Positions 1 through 15,058 are shown, numbered from the stretch's first letter. The stretch: DNA of 64,000 nt from Neocallimastix lanati (nom. inval.) (GCA_016946835.1 JACVTC010000078.1:658501-722500); one strand, 5' to 3'. Program-made: numbers and translations. Notes: generated from the sequence alone by a model not told the origin.

Positions 1-193
1 TAGAGTATTAACCTTAACAAAATACAAATTAATTTGTCAGCTGTTAAGAAAAAGAATAGTAAATGTATATATTTTATAATTACTATATTATTTTTAGTAA
101 TAATTAAAGTAGGCTGCTGTATTCATTTTTTTTTCTTCATCTTTATTTAAAAAGTATTGTTTAATAGGTAAAATCTAATGTAAAATTAATTTG

Positions 194-250
<57 letters not shown>

Positions 251-594
251 CTTATCTAATGAATTATAAAATTTAATTAAAAGTCATATTTAAAGAAAAG
301 TGCTATATATAAATAAAATTTTATTTATAATGTTCAATTTATTTTATATTATTATATAATAAAAAATTATTAATAGTTTAATTTAAATAATAATATTTAA
401 CATAAAATAAAATAATAAATAAGTATAAACAAACATTGATTTATTATTAAGTAAAAATAATGGAGATTATATTTCAAAACTTTATATATAATATGTTAGA
501 AAATTTTATTAATTATTATAATTTTATTCAACTATTTTATTAGAAATAAACAATTATTTATAATATATAAATAAAAAAATTGAGTAATATAAAA
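1..594. other. AT-rich intergenic leader
   Basis: No open coding frame was seen. The stretch holds a T homopolymer of about 52 bases near 199-250 and otherwise unpatterned A/T sequence. It is the 5' flank of the NOT1 gene that starts at 595. Confidence 0.6.
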
Positions 595-3500
595 ATGGAC
601 AGGTAAAATAATTTATATATTTATGTATAGTATGAATTGTTTAGAACTTATTTATTAAAAAAAATAAATAATTTTAAAGTTCAAAATATGCAAATCTTAT
701 AAAGAATGCAGGTGCAAGATGCACTTCATCAAAAGAAGAATTAGCATCACTATTTGGAAGTGATATTGGAATAATTAATGAGGAACATGTTGCTCGTATA
801 GTAGGTATGATGGCAGGTGATACCGAATCTGATAATAAATGGGATCATATTTTTTTATATAAATGGCTATTTGAACAAGTATGCTTAATTATATAAATAT
901 AATATAGTGGAAAGTATAAATATAGTTAATTTAATTATTTTTAAAAATGAATCGTAGGTTTCTTTGGATGTTATAAAGATCATTAAAAGTTTAGATTATG
1001 AAGGATTTATTATAAATGATCAACAGGGATTAAAAGTAATTCTTGATTTATTTCCAAATGATAGGGTAAGATAATTTTATAAATTTATGATAATTTGTTT
1101 TCTTTATTTTTTTAATATATTTTTATATAAAGGCAAAAAAGGAATTTCCAATGGAAGTATTATGGGGAAGATGGGAAAACTACAAAGGACAATTTAGTAT
1201 TTTAAAACAAATTGTTTTATTAAAACCAGATTATATGAATTTTTTAAATATTTATACCAGACCAATAATAACAATGGAAAATCCAAGTTTAGTGAACATA
1301 TCAAGTGCAAAATCAATTGTTTCATCTTTAGTAGGTCAAGTATGGAATTCAATAGATTTAATGGAAACATTACTTAATCTTGTAGAAACTGATTTACAAA
1401 AAAGTGTTTTAGAAATGTTTAAATTGGCCAGTAAAGATTCACCTGAACTTCTTCTTTTAGGTTTAGTTCAAGCAAATGCATTGGTATGATGTTATTATTA
1501 TAATTGAATGTTTTATAATTTTAGTATTAATAATCATTATTATATATATTAATTAAGCCTTGGAGTAAAAATGGGGAAACAGCTAAATTACAAAAAAGTA
1601 TGATAATTAATTTAGTTGTATTATTTTTAAATGGTCACCCAAGTTCAAGTGTAGTATTGGTAAAATTATGGCAAATAAATCAAAATGAATTGATATTTGG
1701 GTTGTTAAATGTTTATAATAATGATCGTTCTCAACTTTCAAGAATTTTAGATATTGCACAAGAAATTAAGGTAATTAAAAATTATTAAAATAATACAATT
1801 AAAAAAATTATTAATTTAAAATTATTGTAAATTTAATGTTTAGGGATTATCACAAATATTGGAAACAAAATATGATTTTGAATTTGTAATAGATTTAGCC
1901 TCATTAGCTTCCCGTAGAGATTATTTAAATTTAGAAAAATGGTTACAGGAACGGATTGTTGAATTTGGTGAACAATTTGTAAAAGCATGTTTGGATTTTT
2001 TAGCAAATAAAATTACTTGTCAAATTGAGAAAAATGAAAAAAATATTTCTCCAACCTGTGTATTGTTAGCGTCTGATGTAGTATTTATATTCATTAAAGT
2101 TTTGTTTAAGTACGTATTATTATATTTTATTATTTATAATTTTAATAAATCAAGTATGATTAAAAATTAATTAAAATAATATTTTATAATAGGGCGTTAC
2201 CACAGCAGTATTTAGATACTTTTAGAAATATAATTATTCTTTCTCAGCGTGCTTATCCAAAACTTGCAAGTATGAATATAATAGAATCATTACAAATGCA
2301 ACAACAATATAATAATTTAACTCAAGAAATTGAAAATGAAGCCGGATCCTATTTCGAAAAAGTTTATCAAGGTGAAATTACAATAAATCAAATGGTGGAA
2401 TTAATGAAGACATTTAAGATGTCTAATAATAAGAGGGAAAATGAAGTTTTTGAATACATGATTAAAAGTATTTTTGATGAATATCAATTTTTAATGAATT
2501 ATCCTGAAAAGGAATTAATTATGACTAGTGTATTATTTGGTACATTAATTCAACAACAAATAATTTCACAAGACTTTTTAGGAATTGCGTTAAAATATAT
2601 TCTTACCTCTTTAAAGCAAGATGTAAAATCAAATTATTACAAATTTGGTGTTCATGCGTTAGCTCAATTTAAAAATAGGTTGGGTGAATGGCCAAAATAT
2701 TGTGCATGTCTTCTTCAGATTATTCAACTTCAACAAACAAATCCTGATATTATTGCATATATTAAAAATTTACAAAAACAAGAAATAGGTGCAGTTGATG
2801 CTAAGGTTGATACTAAGGTTGATAAAATAGCTATTGGAAATGATAATTTTGATTCAGAGGATTATTTGGTTAAGGAGCCAATAACCAATATTATATTTAC
2901 ATCAATTAAAGTTGACTCTTTATTTGATTATAATGAAGGTTATGAAATTCCTGTAGAAAATATTAAGGATAAAATTTTATTTATTGTTAATAATGTCTCT
3001 GTATCAAATTTAGATTCAAAAGCTAAGGAAATGAAGGGATTATTAAAAGAAAGTTACTTTAGATGGTTTAGTAAATATTTAGTTGTTAAACGTGCTAGTA
3101 TTGAACCAAATTTCCATTCCTTATACATTTCTTTATTAGATGCTATTGAATTACCTTTACTTATTAAGTATGTTATTCATGAAACGTATGCAAATATATA
3201 TTTCTTATTAAATTCTAAAAAATGTGCCACTTCTTCTTCTGAACGTACTCTCTTAAAGAACCTTGGCACATGGCTTGGTGGTATTACGCTTGCTAAAAAT
3301 AAACCAATTAAGCATAAGAATCTTGCATTTAAGGTAGAATTTAAATTATTACACATATATTTTAATACAAATAATTTTTATGACTTTTTTTTAATTATCA
3401 TTTTTATTTTTATTTTTATAAATAGGAATTACTTTTAGAAGGATATGATAATAATTTACTCATAGTTGTAATTCCGTTTGTTTGTAAAACATTAGAACAA

Positions 3501-6500
3501 GTTAAATATAGTACAGTATTTAAACCACCAAATCCATGGTTAATGGCTATTATTAGACTTTTAGTAGAATTTTATAATTTTGTTGATTTAAAATTAAATT
3601 TGAAATTCGAAATAGAAGTTTTATTAAAACATTTAGATGTTGATATAACGAAGATTGAACCTACTTCAATGCTTAAAGAAAGAAAAGCAAAAATGGCAAC
3701 TACAATGACAGAAGAACAATTAATAAAAGAATACGAAAAAATGAATTTAGGAAAATTAGCTAGGTCATCGTCATTAGATAGTCAACTTATTGCTGATAGT
3801 GAAAGTTTAGTATTCCCGGCATTAGGTCAATATCTTACTTTTAATCAAAATTCAGCTTTATTTAATAATTATCCAATAGCTAGAAAGGTTGTTCAATTAG
3901 CTTTTGATAATACTATTGATGAAATTATAAAAGTCTTCGTTGATAGATCAGCCTTAATTGTTAGTATCGTTACTTCCGAATTAATAAAGAAAGACTTTAC
4001 TTTTGAACCAAATGAAGAAAAAATGAGGAAAGCTGCTTATATGATGGCCCAAAATTTAGTATCTAATTTTATTATTATATCATGTAAGGATGAACTTCGT
4101 GGTGGAATGTATACATTATTAACAAATTATATTGCAAGGTATAAATTAAATGAAATCTTTTCTGATCAAGATAAAGCTATTGTTATTCAAGATAACATTG
4201 ATTTAGTTTTTTCAATTATTGAAAAGGCAGCTATTGAAAAAACATTATTATGTGTTGATGATTACTTAGCTTCTAGCTATAACACTAGACGTAAGCATCG
4301 TGAAAGAGGTCAACCATTTGTAGATTATAATTCATATTTACAAATGAATTATCCGCCATCTTTTCCTGATGTATTAAGATTAAAACAAACTGGTGTTACT
4401 AGTCAACAATTTTACGTCTATGAAGAATTTGCTAAACCATCTCAAGAAATGATTGAAAGAAACTATAGACAATTAATGGAATCTAACCTTATGAAACAAG
4501 AAATACCAAATAACTTAAAAGCACAAATTATAAATCAGGAAAATGCTAAAGAAAGTCATCAAATTCAGCAATGCTTAGAAAAAATTAATCAAATTATTAA
4601 TGAATTAGAAAAAGCAATAAAAGAAAGTACTGAAAAATCTTTTGCTGAATTATCAGAAAAGAGCAAGGTTAGATTATTAATTAGTCAAATTTTACCAACT
4701 GTAAGTAAACCAAATTCTTCGGAAGAAATAACTTTCCATTTATCACAAAAAATTATGCAATTACTTTACAAGAGTGAAACAACATTAGAAAGAGAAACTT
4801 ATGCCGTAATCTTAGAAGATCTTTGTGAATTTTCTAGAAAAGTTAAGGGTGAAGTTGTTGCATGGTTATTATATTCTGAAGAGGAACGCAAATATGACAT
4901 TGAAGTAACTTATGTTTTATTAAAAATAAAATTGATAAATCATGTTGAATTAGATATGCAACTTTCTCGTTTAATTGAGAATAACAAAAAAGATATTGTT
5001 GTAACTTATGCAGCTGATTTAATTAAGGAGGCTTTATTTGATGAACCAAGTATTGCTCAATATAAAGATTATATAAATACTATTAGAGTATTTGTTAATT
5101 TAGAACAACGTGGTACTGCTTCTGATAAAATTAAAGATTTATTAAAGGAAATTAATAAATCTATTTATTCACCAATTGAAGAAATTGATAAAAAATCAGG
5201 TTCACTTGATGAAAAGTTTAAAATGTACTTTACTGAATGGGTTAAATTATTCAAAAGTCAATTAACAAGTGAAAAATTACAAGCTAAATATATTATTCAA
5301 CTTCACGAAAAGAACGAATTAAGAAATGAAAATAATTCTTCATTGTTCTTTAGAATTTGTACTGAATATTGCATTGCTTCTGATCCACAAACTAATACTA
5401 TTAATGTTGACGCAATAAATGCTTATGCAAGGTTAATAGTTTTATATATTCGTTATGGTATTGATCCAAATGATCCAAATGATTATAGTAATAAAGATAT
5501 AATAACCAGAATATTATCGGTTATTGTTTTAGTACTCGTAAATACACATGAAAAATACCAAAAAGAATTTAATCAAACACCATTCTTTAGATTATTTTCA
5601 AGTTTACTTGAAGATCTTCATAGATATGAAAAATACCTTGAACCAGTAAATCATCAAGTATTTTCAGCTATGAGTAATACATTCCATACCCTTCAACCAC
5701 TTCATTTACCTGGCTTTACATTTTCATGGCTTGAACTTATATCACATAGATTATTTATGCCAAAGTTATTATATGCTGAAAAACAAAAAGGTTGGCCGTA
5801 CTATCAAAGATTATTAATTGATTTATTTAAATTCTTCACTCCATTTCTTGTAAATAGTAATGAAATGAATGATTCATTAAGTACTCTTTATACAGGAACA
5901 CTTAATTTATTTTTAGTTTTATTACATGATTTCCCAGAATTTTTAAGTGAACATTACTTTGGTTTAATTGATGCAATACCATCTTGTTGTATTCAATTAA
6001 GAAATTTAATTTTATGTGCATACCCATCTATGAGAATGCCTGATCCATTTGATCCTTCATTGAAAATAGAAAGTCTTCCTGAGATTAATCAATCACCTGT
6101 AATTCTTTCAGATTATGTAGCAATACTTAATGCTAATAATTTTAAGCAAGATCTTGGTAATTTTTTTTTTTTATATTTACTAAAAATAATAATAAAAAAA
6201 TTATTTATTTACTTATTTACTTATTTATTTATTATTTTTTATTTTTATTTTTATTTTTATTTTTATTATTATTTTTTTTTGTACGAAAATCATATTTTAA
6301 TATTTTTTTTATTATTTATATTAATATTTATTAGATAACTTTTTAAAGAATAGAAAGCCAGTATCATTCTTTTTTGAATTAAATAAAAAAATAGTTTACT
6401 CCAACCAAAGTGATATTATTGCTGCTGGAACAAAATATAATGTACCATTAATAAATTCATTAGTATTATATGTTGGTATACAAGACATAATACATTCTAA

Positions 6501-7137
6501 TCAAACAAAAATTAATGATATTGTTCCAAGTGCTTCCAAAGATATATATCAATATTTGATTGGTAGTGTTGAAGCTGATGCTGAAGGTAAATAATAAATA
6601 TATATAATTAATTAGAATATTAATAATAATAAAATTTATTTATTAATAAATTTTAAAATAAAATTAATATTTTAATAGGTGCTTATTACTTCTTAAGTGC
6701 ATTTGCAAATCAATTAAGATATCCAAATAGTCATACATGCTATTTCATTAATACTTTATTAAATTTATTTTCTGATACTAAGAGTGATTTAATAAAGGAG
6801 CAAATGACAAGAGTATTATTAGAAAGAATTATTGTTAATAGACCACATCCATGGTAAGTATAAATTAATAAAATTTAATATATATTTTATGATAGTTTAA
6901 CTTGTAGATTTAATAATATATAATAGAAAATATAAAATATTAAAATTTTTTTCTTTTAAATTTTGTAATTTTAATTTTAGGGGATTATTATATACATTAT
7001 CAAAATTAACCAAAGAAAAGAAATACGGTTTCTGGACAGATAAATCAGGTGCTAAATTTAATGGAACTGAAAATTTATATGAAACTGTAGCAAGCGTCAT
7101 ATTAGATAAAGCTCAATATTCTAATTTTTTAAAATAA
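595..7137 (+). CDS. NOT1: CCR4-NOT complex scaffold subunit NOT1 (CNOT1)
   Basis: This encodes the scaffold of the CCR4-NOT deadenylase complex, which shortens mRNA poly(A) tails in the cytoplasm. Eleven exons join to 1866 codons: 595-602, 680-878, 958-1065, 1133-1483, 1558-1770, 1844-2109, 2193-3333, 3426-6156, 6335-6586, 6679-6853 and 6981-7137. The first exon is only 8 nt (ATG GAC AG). The N-terminal HEAT region has the CNOT1-type motif [22 protein letters not shown]4G-type CAF1-binding region follows around residues 630-870, with [17 protein letters not shown] and [17 protein letters not shown]3819-like block lies near residue 950, with [10 protein letters not shown]. The C-terminal Not1 domain runs from about residue 1420 to the end, with [32 protein letters not shown] and [14 protein letters not shown]. 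It is slightly shorter than the usual 2000-2400 residues. Splice sites were chosen because every junction keeps frame. The gene is convergent with SET2. Confidence 0.93.
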
Positions 7138-7505
7138 ATAGCTTAAAATTAATATAGTTTTAATTTAAAAAATAAAATAAAATATATATATGAGAATAAT
7201 ATGATAAAGAATATGATAAAGAATTAATATATAAATATTAATAAATTATTTTTTCTTTTTCTTTTTTCTTAATATATATATATTAAACAATGTTTATTTT
7301 ATTTTAATATACTATTTATTTAATATACAATAAACATAATATTGTATTTTAAATATAATTACAAAAAGAAAATTATTTATATTAAAAAAAAAAAAGACTT
7401 CTTTTTTTTTTTTTATAATATATATATATATATATATTAATTTTTTTATTAAAAAAAAAAATAATAATCTTTGAATAATATTAAAATAATAATAGTAACA
7501 ATAAA

Positions 7506-7536
<31 letters not shown>

Positions 7537-8631
7537 AAATAATATTTTATAAAAAAAATGTTCAAATAAATATCATAATTGAAATGCTTTTTTTTTCTTT
7601 TTTTATTTTTTTTTTTTTTTTTTTTGAAAAAAAGAAATTATAAAACTATAGAAGTATTAATTATTGATTAAAATAATAAAAGAAATAAAAGAAATAAAAT
7701 AAAAAAAAATGATAAATTTATATGTATATATATATTGATGAATAATAAATTTACTAAATGATTTTTATTTAAATAAAAAAGAAAAATATATATATAAAAA
7801 TTGAAATAAAAAAATAAAAAATAATAAAAATAAATAAATAAATAATAATAAATAAACAAACATATAAACAAATAAATGAATAAAAAAAAATATATATAAT
7901 ATAAAATTTCTCTAGTTTTAATCTATTATTACAACTAATAAGATATTTATAAATAAATATCGTTAAACATTTAAATTTTTTTTATTAATATTAAAATATT
8001 TTTGTATTTTAGTAGTCAAATTTCATATTAATAAAGACCATTTTTATTATTAAGAATGAAGTTTGGTTTTAATACATAAAATATATATATATAATATTAT
8101 AAAAATTTCTTAATTATTTGTAATTAGTATTACATTTAAATAATTGTTTATAATACGTTTTGTTTTTTATTTTTATATTTCCTATTGATTTATTTTAAAT
8201 ATGTATAATTTTGTTAAAATTTTTAAAATTTTATAAATTAAATCATTTTATATTTTATCATTCCGATAGAAAAAAAAATTTTTTTTTTTTAATAAAATTA
8301 AAAAATTAAATAAAATTAAATATATGAAAGATTAATGATATAAAATATAAACTAAATAAATACAATAATAAAATAAATAATATATATATAAAAAGAAAAT
8401 AAAAAAAATAAAAAATAAAAAATAAATAATAATAATAATAAAAAAAAGATTTAATAAATTAAAATATGGATTAAAATAAGTAAATTATATTATTAAAAAA
8501 AATAAGATAAAATGAATATTAAAATTAATTGTATATCAAATATTTAAGTAGTCAATTAAATAATTACATATAAAAATAATTATATAAATATATATATATA
8601 TATAATATTTATAATTTTAATTATTTTTATA
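7138..8631. other. Convergent intergenic region between NOT1 and SET2
   Basis: No gene was seen. It contains short A and T homopolymers, an (AAT)n run near 7507-7540, and TA microsatellites. Short open frames here are lysine/phenylalanine/isoleucine/tyrosine strings made by simple sequence. It must hold the 3' ends of both convergent transcripts, but no specific signal could be picked out of the background. Confidence 0.55.
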
Positions 8632-8824
8632 TCATTTTAATTTATGTTTTTCAATATATTGTATAGTAAAAACTTTTATTTTTTTCTTCATAATTTTTGA
8701 AACTTCGTCACTTATATTCGCACTTTTAGATTCTTTTTCCATTATCATATGTGTAATCTTTTAAATTTTATATAAGTTTTAAAATTTATATACATTATTT
8801 TGTTATTACAATTATTAATCTTAC

Positions 8825-8863
<39 letters not shown>

Positions 8864-8887
8864 CATATATATATATATATATGTTTC

Positions 8888-8919
<32 letters not shown>

Positions 8920-9760
8920 TTCTAGCATAATGCTTGAATCTTTCATGATTTGATTTTATTTCATATTTACTTAATTGTCCAATGACAATAGCTGAAATCT
9001 TATTTTATTTTATTTTATTTTATTATTATTATTATTTTTTTAAAAAAAAAAAAAAAAAAAACATTAAAATAATTAATAAATTTAATTATAAAATATATAT
9101 TTTTATTTTTATTTTTTCATCAATATATATATATACCTCTTGTCTTAGGTTTTTTAATTTTTCTGTTTTTTCTATTTAAATATTATAACAATTATAAAAT
9201 TTTATTAATATCAATTATTATTTATATTATGTATATATTTTATGTTATATATCATATATATATATATATTAAATAAATTATATGAAGAAACAAAACAAAA
9301 TCAAAAAACAAACCTTCTTCAGTTAGAGATTGATTAGCATGTGATATTTGTTTTGATGTATTACTGCTACTATTTGCTGAACTTGAATGTTTAGGTAGAT
9401 TATCCACAAATTTTACACGCTTTTCTTTATAATTATTTATACTATCAGAATATTTTCTTTTTTCACTATCATTTTTCCATTCTCTTTCTTTTTCATTTTC
9501 TCTTTCTCTTTCTCTTTCTCTTTCTTTTTCTCTTTCTTTTGCTTTTTTTCTTTCATATTTTCTTTTTTCTTTTTCTTCCTTTTCATAAATAGCCTCCATT
9601 TCTTCTTCCTCTTTTCGTTTTCTTTGATTCATGGCAATAGACTCACGTGTTGGAAATTCCCATTGATTTTCATGAGTTACAACATTATAATAAAATGTTT
9701 TTCCTTCATAGGATTTTTCAGCCACCCAATTCTCTGGTAATTTATTTTTATCATATTCAC

Positions 9761-9795
<35 letters not shown>

Positions 9796-9972
9796 ACAAT
9801 ACTTGCCATACTATTATTACTGCTATTGTTATTATTGCTATTTGTCATATTATTATTATTATTACTACCATTACTATTGCTATTAAAATTTAACATCGAT
9901 GATAATGATTTCATTATATCTGGTAAATTTTTTTGATTAAATGAATTATTTGTTGATTTATAATTATAATTA

Positions 9973-10034
<62 letters not shown>

Positions 10035-10095
10035 CTTATAATTATTATAATTATTATAATTATTATAATTATTATAATTATTATAATTATTATAG

Positions 10096-10126
<31 letters not shown>

Positions 10127-10207
10127 TATAACCATTTTTATAATTATTATTATTAATTATATAACTATTATGATTATTATGATTATTATGATTATTGTTG
10201 TTATAAC

Positions 10208-10298
<91 letters not shown>

Positions 10299-10427
10299 TA
10301 AATTAATATTAGATGTCATGTTATTATATACAAAAGAATTATTAATTGATTTGTTTATCATACTATTATTTGTATTATTATTAAATGTCTTTGAATTCAT
10401 TACATTTTTATAAATACTATAAGGTTG

Positions 10428-10503
<76 letters not shown>

Positions 10504-10870
10504 TTAATATTATTAATATTATTAGTATTAGTATTAGTATTAACATTATTAATATTATTAGTATTAGTATTAATAATATTATTATTACTAATTTTATTAT
10601 TAATAATATTATTATTATACGGAATATTATTATACATATTATTATTATACATATAATTATTATTTTTATGGTTTAAGTTTTTATTTTGTGAAAAATAATA
10701 ATTATTGTACTTATGATATGGATTAAAACTTTTATTATAGTTTCTATATGAATTATAATTTGACTCTTTATTATTATTTGTAGTTGCTATTGAATTAGTA
10801 TTTCTATTATTAAAATTGCTTATTATATTTATTTTATTATTATTATTGTTATTATTATTATTATTATTAC

Positions 10871-10936
<66 letters not shown>

Positions 10937-11765
10937 CTTTATTTTCATTTAAATCCTGTTTTTTATTATGCTCATTATCATTGTTTATATTATCATCATT
11001 TGTCAATTTTTTATTTGAATTATCTACATCATTTTCGGGATCCCTATTTTGTTGGCTTTTCTATTTTTATTTTAAAATATATTATTTATTTTTAATTATT
11101 TATTTATTTCTAATATTGTTAAAAATATTAAAATAATTTACTTTTTTTTCGGAAGGTTCTAATTTAGGTATTTTATAAACAGTATGTAACTGACTCCACA
11201 TATCTATTAACTAATGTATATATTTATTATTAATTAAAATAAATTAAAATTATTATTAAAATATAAATATATCTATTAAAAAAAAAAAAAAAAAAAAAAT
11301 GATTTACTTCTTTTGATAATGATGCTATATTTTTTTCTGGACTATCACACAATGGTTTTATTACATCTTCTAGTTTTAAATCGGTAACTAAATTTTTACT
11401 TGAATATGGTAATTTTTTCAAGATTTCCAATATCTTATAGAATAAAAATGATTTCTTTTAGTTTTAATATATATATATATATTTATAATATAATTTTTAT
11501 AAAAAAATTATATTTTAAATAACATACATATTCACATAGTGATAATTCAGATTTATAGGTCCTTATCCATATTTTTAACACAGATAATCCATGAAATCTC
11601 ATAAATGTTCTTAATGATTGTTGTGATGTAGTCATCTTATTTATTTATTAATAATAAAATATTTATTTATTATTTAATTAATTAGAAACATAAATATATT
11701 TTAGTAAAATAAATAAAAATCAAGTTTTTAATATAAATTAATAAATTTTATATTAATATTATTAC

Positions 11766-11816
<51 letters not shown>

Positions 11817-13033
11817 TATTATTATTATTTATGTGAAATTAATTACTTCAATTCTTCTAAGAAGCTTTTTAACATGCTTAGTTTTTGATGCATTAAACAT
11901 TAATCTTACAAATTTTGGGATATCATCTAAATAATCCATTCCTTGTGACTTTTTTTTTTTTTTTTTGTAATTTTTTTTTTTTTTTTTTTTAATTTATACA
12001 TTATAGATATTGAATAATCATTTAAATTAAGTAAATATGAAAATAATATATAAATATATTTAAATGTTATATTGAAATAATTTTATTTACTTTTCCATTT
12101 TCTAACATATCATCTGAAAATGGATCGACATAGTCATTATCATAAAAATCTGCACTTTTTCTTCCTCTATGACTTTTTTTAGGTTTAATATCTATTTTTT
12201 CTGGTTCTTATAATTAAATAATATATTAATTAAAATTTATTATTACTAATAAAAATCTTCTTATAAAAAAACAAAATTATAAATATATTATTATACCTTC
12301 TGACATAATTGATTTTAAGTCTGATTTTTTATTACCACCAATAAAGCCTGTACAACAAGGTTCACCACAATAGCAAGGTTGTGCTTGATTACTTTTTATT
12401 ATATTAAAATTTGTAATTAGAAATTAGTTATTCAATATTAGTATATATATATATTAGTTAATTAATTACCCATATCTTTCAAATTGATAATCGAAGGTTA
12501 ACTCTTCATTTTTTTCAATATTTCTTAAAGTAAAAAGTCCCATTCTTAACCTTGATCCCACAACCCATTTTTGAAGTTCGCAGTTTGGATTGCAACTATG
12601 ATTCATAAATCTTGCTAAATTTCCTTTCCTTGTGGCATCAATCATCTAATATAATTATCATAAAATAAAAATATTTAATTTTCATTTTTGTTTTATTTCT
12701 TTTTATTTTATTATATTTTATTTTTATTTTTATTTTTATTTTTATTTTTATTTTTTTTTTTTTTGTATTATAATAATAATTTGTTAAGCTTGGTATTAGT
12801 ATTATCATTACTTCATCCTTTTTCAAACTCATAAAATAAAAATGTTTTAATCCTTCTTTGCTATATTCCTGAGTTCTTTGTAAAAAATCAGAATATGTAA
12901 TAATTTCACCAGCATATTCCATAACAAATTGTCCACTTTTAAATGTATATATATATTAAAAAGTTATAAAATTAGATAAAATATGATAAAAAAAAAAAAA
13001 ATTAATATTGAATTTTAATTAGATATTATACAA

Positions 13034-13074
<41 letters not shown>

Positions 13075-13786
13075 TAATTACGGTTTCAAAGGAGTTAAAG
13101 TTCTTAAACCATAACCTTTTTTTTCAGTTTGAAAAACTTCTACTTGTGCATATTCTTTTCTTTGAAATCTAATCATATAATTTAATTTATTTATTTTATT
13201 ACTATAAAGAACAATATTCAATAAATTATTTTGATTTTAATATTACCTTTTATTTCGACAATATTTTCCACATGGACAATCATTGGCACATTCAATTAAT
13301 ACTGCACGATTAATACATCCTGATTCCTCTCCACAAGCCATTTCTGGATCATCAACATCTAGGTTTAATATATAAATATATGATAGCAATAATATTAACA
13401 ATAATTATATTATATTAATAACAATGAAAACAATAATTATTATTTTCGAATGATAAGGAATAAATTTAAAAAGTATATATATTACCTGGCCTATATTTGC
13501 ACATGCATGGCATATAATCACCAATTTCTGTTACATTTCCTGTTGCATTTCCTATAAATTCATTATTTTCTATATGAATATAAGTTTTTTGAGCTTCTTC
13601 GAGTACTGAATTTTTTGAATTTTGATGTAAGAAGGACAAAACTTTTTCATTTGCAGAAATTTTTGTAGAACTTTTTTCATTATTATTAGATTCATTATTA
13701 TTATTTTGTTGATTATCATTATTCTTATTATTACTCTGTATTTCCTTATTATCTTTATTTCCTGCATTTAATTCATTATTTTCCAT
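8632..13786 (-). CDS. SET2: Histone H3 lysine-36 methyltransferase Set2
   Basis: This protein methylates H3K36 in nuclear chromatin during RNA polymerase II elongation. Fifteen exons give 1134 codons before the stop: 13786-13486, 13358-13247, 13168-13082, 12935-12812, 12645-12470, 12391-12297, 12206-12091, 11948-11847, 11635-11528, 11433-11308, 11210-11142, 11060-9314, 9171-9137, 8998-8918 and 8757-8632. Domains in order are AWS (Cys-rich, about residues 95-140, with [11 protein letters not shown]); SET (140-265, with [11 protein letters not shown] at 220-230 and FDYQ near 259); post-SET ([10 protein letters not shown] near 270); a TFIIS-N-like helical region (338-450, with [17 protein letters not shown]); about 400 residues of mostly asparagine; a WW domain (about 912-942, [18 protein letters not shown]); a charged coiled coil; and a C-terminal SRI domain (about 1066-1134, with [19 protein letters not shown]). 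SRI binds the phosphorylated Pol II CTD. The order matches Set2/SETD2; the Asn insertion is the oddity. Confidence 0.93.
9765..10935 (-). repeat. Coding (AAT)n arrays encoding polyasparagine inside SET2
   Basis: Exon 12 of SET2 contains many ATT arrays on the plus strand, which read as AAT (Asn) codons in the gene. The longest are near 9976-10032, 10208-10299 and 10827-10935. A (TAG)n run near 10472-10502, read as ACT, gives polythreonine, and TATAATTAT units near 10040-10095 give repeated Asn-Asn-Tyr. The arrays are kept in frame over more than 1 kb, which argues that the exon is translated. Open frames on the opposite strand and in other frames here (polyTyr, polyIle, polyLeu) are shadows of the repeat. 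Confidence 0.85.
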
Positions 13787-15058
13787 TTTATATTTTATTC
13801 TGTTTGAATGATAAATTTTAATTATAAAAAATTAAGATTAATGAAATTATCTTTAAAATTTTGAAATAAAAAAAAAAAAAAAAAAAAAAAAAATCAGTAT
13901 TTTAAAATGATCTTTTGATAAACCTAAAATATATGAATTTAATAAAATTGAATTTTATTAATATAACTTACATTATAAAATTTATATTATTTATAATTTA
14001 ATTGTATAATTCAATTTGTAAAATAATTACTATGGTATGATTAATTTCTTTATAAATATAAATTTGAAATTAATAAAAAGTCCTCTTTATATAATATATT
14101 AATTTTTCATTATTAATTTATAATATATAATAAAATATACATTTTTTTTTTTTTATTTTTTCTGATTTATTTAATATAAAAATTAATAAACATATAAAAT
14201 TTAAAATAAAGTTAATTATTATATAAATAATATTTGTATAATAATATTTATAAATTTAATATAGGTATAAAAATATCTTTAATTTCTTTGAGAATAATAA
14301 ATCTTATTTATAAATAATATTTTAATAATAATAATAATAATTGATAGAATATGTGAAATATATGAAAAAATAAGTATAAAATGTATTAAACAGTAATGTA
14401 ATATAATCAATATAAAGCTACTACGTATTAATGTAAAGTTATTTATTTTAAATTAAAGATTTTTTTAAATTAAAGAAGTATAAAATTTTTTATCATAAAA
14501 TATATAAAGTTTACGAATTATAAACCATAAAATATCAACTTTTATCAATATAAATGTATTGAAGCATATTGTAATATAAATACTATACAAGCCATAATGT
14601 ATTAATAAAAAGGTTAACTTAAAATTTTTATAATTGATATTCTTAAAAAAAGCTTTATTTTATTCTTTGTTAGTTTAGTACTATATTATCTTATAGACAC
14701 CATACTTTATGTTCGTATATTTGATGTGCTTGGTATATCTAAAAAATGTTTCTGTTGTGCTATTTATAAAAATATGAGTAATATTTATTTTTTTGCCATT
14801 CTTCGTTTAATTGGCATATTTACATATTTATATAAGTCTATTCCAAGGTTATTAATATTATTACTTTATATATTTTATATAATATTTATCTTAAATGTGT
14901 TGAATTTCAGAAAGTTACACTTCAGAGTGTAGCTTATAAACAAAATTTTAATTAATAATTTTACGCACCACATTTTTATTTTTTTTTTATATAATTGTAA
15001 TAAAGCATCAAAAAAAAAATTTTTTTTTTCTCATAAACACTTTATAAATAATTGTTAC
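13787..15058. other. AT-rich intergenic region upstream of SET2
   Basis: No supportable gene was seen. An open frame at 14726-14932 (68 codons, Leu/Ile/Tyr-rich) has no recognisable motif. The region is the SET2 5' flank, and an A homopolymer sits near 13869-13893. Confidence 0.5.

Noticed and set aside
10816-11136. Leucine-rich open frame on the plus strand
   Set aside because: It is antisense to the Asn-coding array of SET2 exon 12, and the minus-strand model is supported by splicing and domains.
14726-14932. 68-codon open frame with Cys and hydrophobic residues
   Set aside because: No motif and no adjoining exons; length is not unusual for A/T-rich noncoding sequence.
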